Shown: positions 53,815-62,749 of the stretch, piece by piece
Numbering within the stretch: position 1 is the first letter of the stretch
Layout of the letters: each line of letters begins with the position of its first letter
Assembly (NCBI GenBank): GCA_022606425.2
Contig: JAHDVF020000019.1
Span: forward strand, 23,977 to 87,976
Reading direction: 5' to 3'
DNA length: 64,000 nucleotides
DNA from: Lepidostoma basale
Lineage: Eukaryota > Arthropoda > Insecta > Trichoptera > Lepidostomatidae
The notes under the pieces: generated by a model
Told to the model about the DNA's origin: nothing
Databases searched by the model: none
What the model saw: the letters and a program-made list of their open reading frames with translations, nothing else
Translations under genes and position numbers: made by a program

Positions 53815-54060
53815 CAGGTAAAATATCGTCAGATAAAATATAGTCGATCTCCGAGGAGACCGCGTACAGCAGCCTAATCGCTCTTCCCACCGGTGTCACC
53901 AGAGGCAGTGGGTTCTAGCGGCTGAAAGGTAAAACAATCTATGCTGTAGCTGTCGGAGATTTCTATCAGGGGCAAAAATACCAACATCCTCCAGCACTGC
54001 TGAGTTCTCGAAATATCATCTGATTAATCTATAGAAACGAGTTATGAGATGCCCATCTGT
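53815..54060 (-). mobile_element. LINE-O fragment
   Basis: LVTPVGRAIRLLYAVSSEID and an adjacent segment (gagttctcgaaatatcatct) shared with the 48.9 kb copy, linking the two halves of the family. Confidence 0.55.
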
Positions 54061-54100
54061 TCGAAGCTGCAGCTTACACGATTTTATTTGTTTTTTCCTA

Positions 54101-54840
54101 ACTAACTAACCATCACGCCGTCCCCCCCGAGGAGTAGGCATAGATAATAGAACGCCACACTGTTCTGTCCTGACATACTTCTCTCGCTTCCTCTACATTC
54201 ATACATCTTGGCATGTACGCAAGTCGATTTCTCCAACTCCTCACGTGACCGACATTAAATATTTGATTGATTTGATCGTGCCACGTTTTCTTCGGTTTTC
54301 CTCTATTTCTAGCTCCGTTCACGTCGTTTACATATACCTTCTTCACCATTCTGTCTTCACTCATTCTTTCCATGTGTCCAAACCATCTTAACGAACCTTT
54401 CATTATTTTGTTCACAACATTTTCATTCGCATCGCATTCACTTCTTATACTTGCATTTACCACTCTATCATATCGTCGGTTCAAAGATAAAACTCATTAA
54501 GTGACATTTTAAAAAATATTATTTTTTTTGCAATTTTTTTTTTGCAATCCGACTTGTGAATTCTACGTCAGAAAATAATCACCAAGTGTTTTTATTAAAG
54601 AATAACTGTAATTCTTTAATAAATACACTTGGTGATTATTTTCTGACGTAGAATTCACAAGTCTGATACAGATATTGCAAAAAAAAAATGTATTTTTAAA
54701 ATGTCACTTAATAAGTTTTACCTTTGAACCGACGATATACAGATTTACCACACATTCGTCTTAGAGATCTCATTTCTACTGCATTTATTCTACTATTATC
54801 CTTCTTTAGCCAGTTTCGTGCTTCACTTCCCTACATGGCT
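54101..54840 (-). mobile_element. RTE LINE 3' fragment split by a MITE
   Basis: An open minus frame of 123 codons (KGSLRWFGHMERMSEDRMVK, NRGKPKKTWHDQINQIFNVG) reaches the MITE. The LINE resumes at acagatttaccacacattcg and ends in the SEAWNWQ region. Confidence 0.85.
54474..54734. mobile_element. 261-bp MITE with 4-bp target duplication
   Basis: Nearly the whole element is an inverted repeat: arms of about 130 bp start cgtcggttcaaag and meet near 54605. ATAT lies on both sides, and the uninterrupted LINE sequence confirms the site. Termini and 4-bp duplication do not match mariner (TA), hAT (8 bp) or piggyBac (TTAA). Chapaev- or Sola-type origin is possible. Confidence 0.9.
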
Positions 54841-55116
54841 TTTCCAGTGAAGATTTTCTCCATCTTCTCCAAGATATTAGATTTTCGCGTCTTTACATTT
54901 TGAGGAATGCTCTGTAGCCTACTCTCGATATCTACGAATACGTGACCTAGCCAGCGTAACCGTGATTTCTCCACTCTTTCTAATAGGGCGTAGAGAGGTA
55001 TACATTATTTACGATAGATATTTAAGGTGATGGCTTATTGTTATTTCTCTCTGCGTGGGGAAAGCATTGTGTATCCGATGGGTTCGGATAGCAAGACCGT
55101 TCTCACCTGGGACCCT
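54841..55116. other. Unassigned sequence
   Basis: Nothing recognised; it borders the Harbinger-type element. Confidence 0.25.
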
Positions 55117-55118
55117 AA

Positions 55119-55878
55119 AGGTCTCTGCCCACTACAACGTATCATACTATGACCGTAATAGGAACGTGTCGGGTTAAAAAATATTCTTTGTATTGAAAAG
55201 TATGAGACTATGCCCACTAGACCGTTCCGTCCCCGACCAGCACCATCGCCTGCTATGCACGGAGCGTTAATTAATTGTCGGCGAGAATATTTTGCCGGCG
55301 CCGATACCTCGGGGTACTCAAAAGTTGGTGTTTCTTCTGATAATGTCATTTTAAATTTTTTTCAGCAATACATTAAATTGGAATGTAGACATTCGGAAAT
55401 ACTGAAAGAACTTTTCTTCATCATCAACTAAGTGCCTGAATAACGTCCAATATTCTCCTTCAGTTTTTCGTTATTTTATAGAATCGTGAATCCAGTAACG
55501 TCGAGTGTTTTTTTGGTTCTCTTCTTCTTCCTCATCCGATATTATGGCAATTATTGCCAGTTGTCTAACAGTTATTTTTTTAATAGGCATACCTACCTAT
55601 TTTATTATTTAAAAACTTGATAGCACTCCCAAGACGTCCACGCAACATCGATACGCATGCGAGAATGAAACGGTTTCCTATCGATTTTGGTGGATTTAGA
55701 TCTGTATGATGGTACAGATTACATACGGGCAACATACGGGCATCATACGCGATGTATACGGGCACAGAACGCCGTCGATCCGTTTCAGTGGGCATAGCAG
55801 GGCGTATCGTGTTGCTTTTCATGTCTGATACGTTCCCAGCACGGTCATAGTATGATACGTTGTAGTGGGCAGAGACCT
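55119..55878 (-). mobile_element. PIF/Harbinger-type transposon, internally deleted
   Basis: Terminal inverted repeats aggtctctgcccactacaac, then gtatcatactatgaccgt, on both ends. The minus strand from about 55560 encodes the N-terminal part of a Harbinger transposase: RRYWIHDSIK, stop, then GEYWTLFRHLVDDEEKFFQY and FRMSTFQFNVLL. The catalytic region is absent. Flanks are TAA and TTA, consistent with a decayed TWA target or a TA. Confidence 0.8.
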
Positions 55879-55879
55879 T

Positions 55880-56254
55880 TAAGCTTGGTTCTTTCTCATT
55901 GTATTGCTACGCCATTCATTACGGACAGTCCCTCAACGGTTAACTCTGTGTACGTGTCCGCTTAAGCGTTTAAATATTTCGACACGTACGATATAGGAAT
56001 GGGAGAGAAATACGAAGAGTTATTCCAACTCGCGGAACTAAAATTAGGCCGAATGAAATAAAATTGAATCCAAGAAGTTACGTCATATTATTGGGTTGTA
56101 ATATCTCTTATTGGAAAGGTATTATATTTGGGTTATGTGATAAGCGGAGAAGGATTCCACCTCCTTCGACTGATAATTTTGGGCAAAATAGAAGAACGGC
56201 GGTGAGTTGGCAGAATGCAGTAATCCTGGCTGCAAAATATAAGAGAATGGACAG
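55880..56254. other. Unassigned sequence
   Basis: Nothing recognised. Confidence 0.25.
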
Positions 56255-56360
56255 GAATGAGATGAGAACCAGTTCCAAGTAGTGCGGGACAGAGATGCTT
56301 TCGCTGCAGAGATCGCCAATGTTAATAGATGATACGGCACCAGAAAAAAAAGTAAAATAC
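56255..56360 (+). mobile_element. LINE-G 3' end
   Basis: QFQVVRDRDAFAAEIANVNR and a stop, then gatacggcaccagaaaaa. It matches the C-terminus of the 31.4 kb copy. Confidence 0.65.
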
Positions 56361-56409
56361 ATGAATGATTATATAAAAAATACAATATCGAGGTAAACAC
56401 TCGTTTTAT

Positions 56410-56850
56410 ATGTGTGGAAGCGAAGCATGGAACTACCAGAAGAAGAATGAAACCAGAATAAATGCGATAGAGATGAGATTACTTAGAAGTATGTGTGTAA
56501 AACGATGTATGATAAAAAATTAAATGCTGATCACGAAGGAATGTCAAATTTATGAGAAGATTACTGCGCTGGTTTAGACACATACTCGTACAACGCATGG
56601 TTGAATAAAGAATGATTAATAAAGTATACTTAAACGATGAAATTGGATTTAGTGTCGAGAAAGTCCGAAGAAAACATTATTTAAATTTTAATGTAGGCCT
56701 TGTTAGAAGTCGGAAGAATTGACGTACTTGTAAGACTTGTATGAATGTGGAGGAATCTAGAGAAATGTGTCAGGATAGAGTAGTGTGGCGTTCCATTTTC
56801 TCTGCCTACCCTTTCGGAGAAATGGCGTGGTGGTTTATTGTTGTTGTATT
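56410..56850 (+). mobile_element. RTE LINE 3' fragment, GTT-tail variant, decayed
   Basis: gtgtggaagcgaagcatgga to ggcgtggtggtttattgttg with many indels. Confidence 0.65.
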
Positions 56851-57019
56851 ATATTTTTTTGATAAACCCAAAACATTAATAATGTACACTATTATGTAAT
56901 AATGCATTTTTATATATTAAAACAATGTTTTCACTTTTGCGTTTATTTATCTAGAAATTTTCAAAATATTTCAAATGGCCGGATCCATATTCTCAAATAT
57001 TTCTGTATTGTTTGTTATT

Positions 57020-57162
57020 TATTATTCTCACGTGCATGGTACGATGTATTAATGTAGAGGAAGCCCGAGAGGTATGCCAGGACAGGGCATTGTGGCGATC
57101 CATCCTCTCTGCCAACCCCTCCGGGGAAATGGTGTGATGGTTAGTAAGTTAGTTAGTTAATT
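57020..57162 (+). mobile_element. RTE LINE 3' end fragment
   Basis: cacgtgcatggtacgatgta to ggttagtaagttagttagtt; its tail abuts a SINE1 piece. Confidence 0.7.
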
Positions 57163-57272
57163 CTACGTCAGACCAAAGAGAGTGTGACAATCACACTACC
57201 ATCGCCGGGAATCGAACCCGGGACCTTCAATGTGGCAGCCATAGCTCTTGCCAATACGTCACGAAGGTCAAC
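57163..57272 (-). mobile_element. SINE1 head fragment
   Basis: Only the tRNA-like head and the gtgtgattgtcacactc-type segment; B box ggttcgattcc intact, A box altered. Confidence 0.7.
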
Positions 57273-57274
57273 AT

Positions 57275-57884
57275 TCCGTCGAATTTATTGTGAATTAATT
57301 ATGAGATAAACGAGTGCAACGGAGACAAGACAAGATGTAGCGGACTATTATTTTATGCCACCCCTTCGGAAATAAGACAAGATGGCTAGTTACACTAAAA
57401 TTTTGTTTTTAAGCTGCTGGGTTTTTGATAACCGATTTTAAAGCCAGTATATCGCGTTTTAGATGTGTTTTTTATTGTGGGATTTATGTATGATATATCC
57501 AAAGTCAAGGACACCGATGTGGGACGTGCCAGTTACAGACATGTTTTGAGAATTTACGATCAGGTATTAATGTTATACAATATCTGATGAAATGGATGAA
57601 TGACATAATTATGACATTCCGTTCGAGAGATAACAGGAAAAAATCACTGGGCCATATAGCATGGATGATGAAATAACCATGCTTCCATTGAAATATTCGT
57701 TATACGAGTACATTGATAATTGTTCATTTTAGATAATTTTAGTTAATTGTGACACGTAATACGTTTGTGATGTTTTGATGTTAAAATTATATTAGTTTTA
57801 TCGTTTTTATAAAGAATTTTGAGAGGTGTAAAAATTTTTTTTCATTTGTTCCAATGACAATTTGAATAATTTCTTCAATATTAT
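57275..57884. other. Unassigned sequence
   Basis: Possible trace of an RTE tail near 57355 (ccaccccttcggaaataag); no gene. Confidence 0.3.
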
Positions 57885-58385
57885 TTCAAAGTTCTTGCTG
57901 GTTAAGTGCCTAATTACAGCTAATTTAAAAAACGGTGGATACGTGGAACATAAATTAATTAAACACAAAAGTCCGGATCGTCCATGTCAACATGTGTAAC
58001 ATCGAAAAAAACATTATGTGTTATTACATTATGTGCTAAATTAAAAAAACGGTGGATTCGTGGAACATAAATTAAATAGACAATATGTGCACCATCTAAA
58101 AAGAATATTTTGTGTTAAATTATTTTTATTTTGTTATTTTATTTTATATCATTGTATTTCATATTATTTGTTTTAGATTTATTTTGTGGGTGTTGCACGA
58201 TCGAAGTGTGCGCGGGAGATGCCTATTGGTGGCGATGAGGTTCGCAACCCATCACACCGCGTCTCCCGCGGAGCGAAAAGAGAAGGATGGAGTGCCGCAT
58301 CAGTAAAAGTGTGACAGTCCATTATATCTGCCTACCCTTTCGGGGAGATGGCGTGATGGTTAGTTAGTTAGTTAGTTAGTTAATT
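57885..58385 (+). mobile_element. R-tail non-autonomous repeat, full-length copy
   Basis: Complete from gttcttgctggttaagtgcc through both cacgtgg-type tandem units, the AT-rich stretch, the core and the RTE-like tail to (AGTT)n. With the 12.9 kb copy it sets the unit at about 500 bp. Confidence 0.75.
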
Positions 58386-58439
58386 GTTCATTAAACACAT
58401 TAATTTCAAAATGTGCAGGTCGTTTACAAATTATAATTC

Positions 58440-59045
58440 TGCCCCTATTTTTATTCCTTGGACTCTCTCGAAAATAGGCGAACAATTAATGATATAATGT
58501 TGCTTCAAATCATTCACTTCAAAATACACAACTCCGAACTTCATACTAAATTATTACTGAATACCCCTATGCTTCGCACAATACACACTACGAACCAAAT
58601 ATTCCACCTTCCTGCTTATCGGACTAACTACGCTCAGAGTGCGGTGTACCGGACGTGCGACGTGTACAATAAGTGCTTTAATAACATCGATGTGTTCCAT
58701 CTTAATGAAGGTGATTTAAAAAAAATGGTTGGAGCAACCCTTCGGGGCGAATGAAACTAGTTACTCTACTTTTTCTTTTCTTGTCTTTTTCTTTTTTTAC
58801 ATTTTAAAATTATATTTCATCTTTAATTATTCATTATTACTAATACTACTAGTTTTCTGTTTAACTTATCAAAGTGTTACTTTATTCTTCTTATATATTT
58901 AACCTTATGTCAGTTGTTATGTAATATTTGTGGTAGCATGTAATTGGGCTTGTTTTGTTGTCTCTGTGTGTTTATATTCATATACTGTATTTGCTGTTTG
59001 TTACCCTCAGTAATTAAAAAAATTAAATAAAATAAAATAAAAATA
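58440..59045 (+). mobile_element. Jockey-type non-LTR 3' end
   Basis: SLENRRTINDIMLLQIIHFK, then HTTNQIFHLPAYRTNYAQSA and VYRTCDVYNKCFNNIDVFHL: the post-RT C-terminus of jockey-like LINEs. A T-rich 3' region and an AAATA-rich tail follow. It is open for 98 codons. Confidence 0.7.
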
Positions 59046-59049
59046 AATT

Positions 59050-59280
59050 TACTGTTTACATACAAATGCATAAACGAAGTATGCCATTGAAAAAAAGAGG
59101 ATGTAAATAGAAAACATGCTGGAGAAATGGAATCTCTTTGACAAATACGTGATAAAATATTGTACGAATGTCAAACTCCGACACGAAGAGAGAATATATA
59201 AAATAGCGTTAAGCTTGAATGAATAAAAAAAAAATATGCGTAAAAGAGGAAAAAATGGCATGATTAAATCAATTAAAAAA
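59050..59280. other. Unassigned AT-rich sequence
   Basis: Traces such as gtaaaagaggaaaaaatggc may be a very decayed RTE piece. Confidence 0.25.
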
Positions 59281-59282
59281 AT

Positions 59283-59360
59283 AATAATCGTACTTTCACT
59301 AATATGAAAGACGTCGATTGCTCTCCCCATCGGTATCACCAGAGACATCACATAACATAG
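59283..59360 (-). mobile_element. LINE-O fragment interrupted by mariner
   Basis: tatgaaagacgtcgattgct and ccccatcggtatcaccagag match the conserved segment; the mariner begins directly after it. Confidence 0.45.
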
Positions 59361-59596
59361 TAAAGGGTTTTTCATTAAGAGCGCTCGAATTTTGAAATAA
59401 AACAACCTGTCTAAGTGATATTATTAGGTGTATAACTTTGCTTCCGCCGTTTTGCAATAGATGGCAGTAGCGGTAAGTGGTAGTTGGAATAAATAGATCA
59501 TAGATGTCATATAATAAGCTTAAGTATTTGTAAACATAACGCCATCGAAATATTAGTCGATTTGTGTCTGCATCATAAAGTTATTCCCGATTAAAC

Positions 59597-60127
59597 ATGT
59601 CAGCTTACGAGCCAAATTCTCATTTTCATTTGCGGGAGGTTTTAATTTTATGCTTTAATATGAAGAAATCTGCGGCTGAGGCTCATCGAATGCTCTCAAA
59701 TACCTATGGTGAGGCCGCTATTAGTGAAAGAACGTGCCGAGAGTGGTTTCAACGCTTCAAGAACGGTGATTTTAACGTCGAAGACCAGCATGGCGGTGGA
59801 AGAGAGAAGGTTTTCGAAGATGCAGAATTGGAGGCATTACTTGATCAAGACTCGTGTCAAACGCAACAAGAATTGGCAGGATCATTGGGAGTGACGCAAC
59901 CAGCCATTTCAAAACGCCTGAAAGTCATGGGAATGATTCAGAAACAAGGAAATTGGGTGCCGTACGAGTTGAAGCCGAGAGATGTTGAACGGCGTTTGTG
60001 TGTTTGTGAACAGCTGCTTGCAAGGCAAAGACGGATGGGATTTCTGCATCGCATTGTGACTGGGGACGAGAAATGGGTTCATTACGATAATCCCATTACG
60101 AGCACTGATTTCGATAATAAATTTTAA
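59597..60127 (+). pseudogene. mariner transposase, N-terminal half
   Basis: 176-codon frame with the paired helix-turn-helix region (SERTCREWFQRFKNGDF; TQQELAGSLGVTQPAISKRL) and GFLHRIVTGDEKWVHYDNP, which holds the first catalytic Asp. It then runs into foreign codons ITSTDFDNKF. The second and third catalytic residues are missing, so it is inactive as an enzyme, though DNA binding could persist. Confidence 0.85.
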
Positions 60128-60285
60128 CAATTTCAACGCGTTGTTGAAGCGTGTAGCGTCCCATTGTGAAATGTCAAGACTAATTAAGCAATCATGTCAA
60201 ATTTGACAGCTATCGCTTTACCGAAATGGCCGCTATAGGCTGTTAAAATTCGAGCGTCCATATTGAAAAATCCTTTGACCACCAG
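60106..60285 (-). mobile_element. Inverted mariner-like 5' fragment
   Basis: The reverse strand has aaaggatttttcaatatgga (inverted-repeat-like), then a start reading GRYTLQQRVEIVKIYYRNQC, the same protein start as near 39.9 kb. Confidence 0.65.
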
Positions 60286-60451
60286 GATACATCACCTGCA
60301 GCGAAGCCACGGCGGCCATTGGGCCAAAATTATATTCCATACATAATGTCATTGAATGTCCTTTAAAATAAAAATATAATTGCGGCAATATCACTTAGAC
60401 AATTCGTTTTATTTCATTTTAAAGTTTGAGCGCTCTTAATGAAAAATCCTA

Positions 60452-61112
60452 TAGTAAACTCAGGTAAAGAAACAATTGAAAATATTACACATATAAACAG
60501 TTCAAAGATTACTTACAACGCCACGCTTCGACCTGGACTCTATTGACAATGAACCGATCTTTCGTTATAACCTACATAAAATAATGATCTTTCACCACAT
60601 CGGAAGCAATGTAATAATTCATTAACAATTATTGTTCATTTACTCGGCCTATAATTGTAAGTATTTGATACTTTGTTCCTATACACCTTGAATAGATCCA
60701 GTCATGTAAATGCCAATAGGCTGGCATGCTTATTAAAATGGGTGCCACATTGTTGAATCACTTGACTGCACGTAGGAGATGCATTTCCTGCTCTTATGAA
60801 TCGTTACTATCTGTTTTCTTGCGGGTTTTGTAATATCAAAATATGCACAGTGCATTGCTGTACGTAGGAAGGGAATACGTTGGCTATTATAATTTATACG
60901 GCGGGTTCAGGTGGAAATTCGATACTATATGGGCGTCAGAATAACTCGATTTATGCAGAATCTAAAATAGGATTACCACATTCCAACAAACACTAACATT
61001 TGGTACATATTTTATTAGAATGAAACAGTGTTATTGCTACAGAGAAACATTATCAAAATTTGTTTTTTTAATGTATACAAATACTGGATTTTTACCCATT
61101 GCAGGTTAATCA
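60452..61112. other. Unassigned sequence
   Basis: Nothing recognised. Confidence 0.3.
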
Positions 61113-61114
61113 TT

Positions 61115-61378
61115 TTTAAGGATTAATCGTATCTCAATAGAGACGAAGATGTATTTTTTTTTGGAAACAGAATATGGTAGTCGAGGCGTTTACAGGACTT
61201 ATGACCTGTCATTGGTTGGGTTAAGCGATCACTTTATGTTAACAACATTCCCCATTCCACCCTTCTTACAACCACCACGTCTGACAAATTTTTGGAACTT
61301 GTATATATGCTACTATGTTATATAACTTCACATTTTTTAGGTCAATGTACACTAGCGCCATCTATTAAGATTATTTGT
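61115..61378 (+). repeat. Repeat F, copy 7 (full-length)
   Basis: ggattaatcgtatctcaata to actagcgccatctattaaga, about 260 bp. Confidence 0.7.
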
Positions 61379-61380
61379 AA

Positions 61381-61557
61381 GGATTAATATGCTTGTCAGA
61401 CGCGGTGGTCTTATGAAGGGCGGAATGGGGAATGTTGTTAACATAAAGTGATCGCTTAACCCAACCAATGACAGGTCATTAGTCCTATAAACGCCTCGAC
61501 TACCATATTCTGTTTCCAAAAAAAATTATATCTTCGTCTCTATTGAGATACAATTAA
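61381..61557 (-). repeat. Repeat F, copy 8, inverted next to copy 7
   Basis: ttgtcagacgcggtggtctt to tattgagatacaattaa. The two copies face each other with almost no spacer. Confidence 0.7.
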
Positions 61558-61639
61558 GTATCAAAATTAAATTATATTTTGATCACAATCGTCAGTGTTA
61601 TGACATACACATTCACGCACGATATTATTGATGCATTTG

Positions 61640-61740
61640 AAATAAATGCACACTAAAATAATAATAAAAACTGTTAAATTAAAAAAAAAACTATGTTTTA
61701 TGTATCACAATTGTATTTTATTTTACGCGACAGCAATGTA
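61640..61740. repeat. Decayed PLE-like ACAGC piece
   Basis: aaactgttaaatta and tttacgcgacagcaatgtat recall the 31.2 kb copy; the motif is lost. Confidence 0.35.
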
Positions 61741-61751
61741 TGCAGCAATCT

Positions 61752-61912
61752 ATGTATAAAAGTGGAAGGGGTATAATTAGGATTGAGGAGAGGGGAAATG
61801 TAACGGAAACATCGAGTGGAAGGGGAAGGAAATTATACCCCTTCCACTCGATATGTTTCCGTTACATCTCCCTTCTCCTCAATCCTAATTATACTCCTTC
61901 CACTTTTATACA
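61752..61912. repeat. Near-perfect long hairpin (snap-back palindrome)
   Basis: Arms of about 74 bp start atgtataaaagtggaagggg. They are separated by a loop of about 12 bp (aaggaaattata). Only a few mismatches are visible, the clearest near the gaggagagggga part. It is non-coding and no relative exists in the window. Confidence 0.9.
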
Positions 61913-62190
61913 TTACTCGATCTCCATTTAGTGTGTAAGTGACCGCTCTATTTTATTTGATTGTTAAAATTGAATACATTGATAAAGGTTACTTGGAACT
62001 AAACACGTCTGAGTTCAGTGAAAAAAAAAGTGTTATACAAAGTAAAATTATATTTATTCAAATATTTCTTCCTTATTTCATCGTTCGGTATTCTACCATA
62101 TATCCTTTTCCCACACATACTTCTCATTTTCTGACACTGTGATTTATAATGTTTACAAAACAATATTAAAAAAATATAACACTGTTAAAA
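61913..62190. other. Unassigned AT-rich sequence
   Basis: Nothing recognised. Confidence 0.25.
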
Positions 62191-62194
62191 TAAT

Positions 62195-62490
62195 TTTTAG
62201 GTCAAAGAATATATGAAAATTCATGGGATTCCAACACTGGATTGACCCGGAAATAGCCCTGACCTAAACCCTATCGAGAACTTGTGGCATAAAATGGCAA
62301 TTGAAATAAATAAACTGAAGCCTCTATCAAAGGAAAACCTTAAAAATATCATTGAAAAAGTGTGAATAATTTTTTTTACCAAGACTACATACATAATTTG
62401 GTGAAATCCATGCCTAAACGTATTGAAGCAGTTATTAGAAAAAGGAGGAGGAACAAAGTACTGATTTTGTTGGTTTTTGATAATTGTTAG
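62195..62490 (+). pseudogene. Tc1-like transposase C-terminal fragment
   Basis: PGNSPDLNPIENLWHKMAIE includes the third catalytic Glu of the DD34E triad. After stops and a frameshift, LVKSMPKRIEAVIRKRR is the usual Tc1 C-terminus. No inverted repeat was found. Confidence 0.75.
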
Positions 62491-62700
62491 TGTTATATAC
62501 CTATGTAATTTTATTTGAATAATTATGTGTTTATTTAAATTATGAGAGCATTTTTAATTTTTGTGACAAAAAATCGAAAATTTACAAATTAACTCTAAAA
62601 TTAAGAAAAAAATAATTGTTGATCCCTCAAAAGGCACTTTTCTTGCAGATCATCTTTAAACAGTGTTGCTTAATAATTTGGCCTGAAAAGCTATCAAGGA
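62491..62700. other. Unassigned AT-rich sequence
   Basis: Possibly the 3' part of the Tc1-like element; no terminus was recognised. Confidence 0.25.
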
Positions 62701-62705
62701 ATCAC

Positions 62706-62708
<3 letters not shown>

Positions 62709-62747
<39 letters not shown>
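62709..62747. repeat. (TA)n microsatellite
   Basis: About 19-20 TA units directly before the AACT tail of the LINE. Confidence 0.9.

Positions 62748-62749
<2 letters not shown>

Larger units (their letters stand above)
59363..60451 (+). mobile_element. mariner transposon, internally deleted and rearranged
   Basis: Terminal inverted repeats of about 60 bp (ttttcattaagagcgctc, then gtctaagtgatatt) lie between TA dinucleotides. About 1.09 kb in place of the usual 1.3 kb. Only the N-terminal half of the transposase is kept, and a second mariner-like piece lies inverted inside. Confidence 0.85.

Noticed and set aside
58458..58754. 98-codon ORF as a host gene
   Set aside because: Residue pattern matches the C-terminus of jockey-type reverse transcriptases and an A-rich tail follows.
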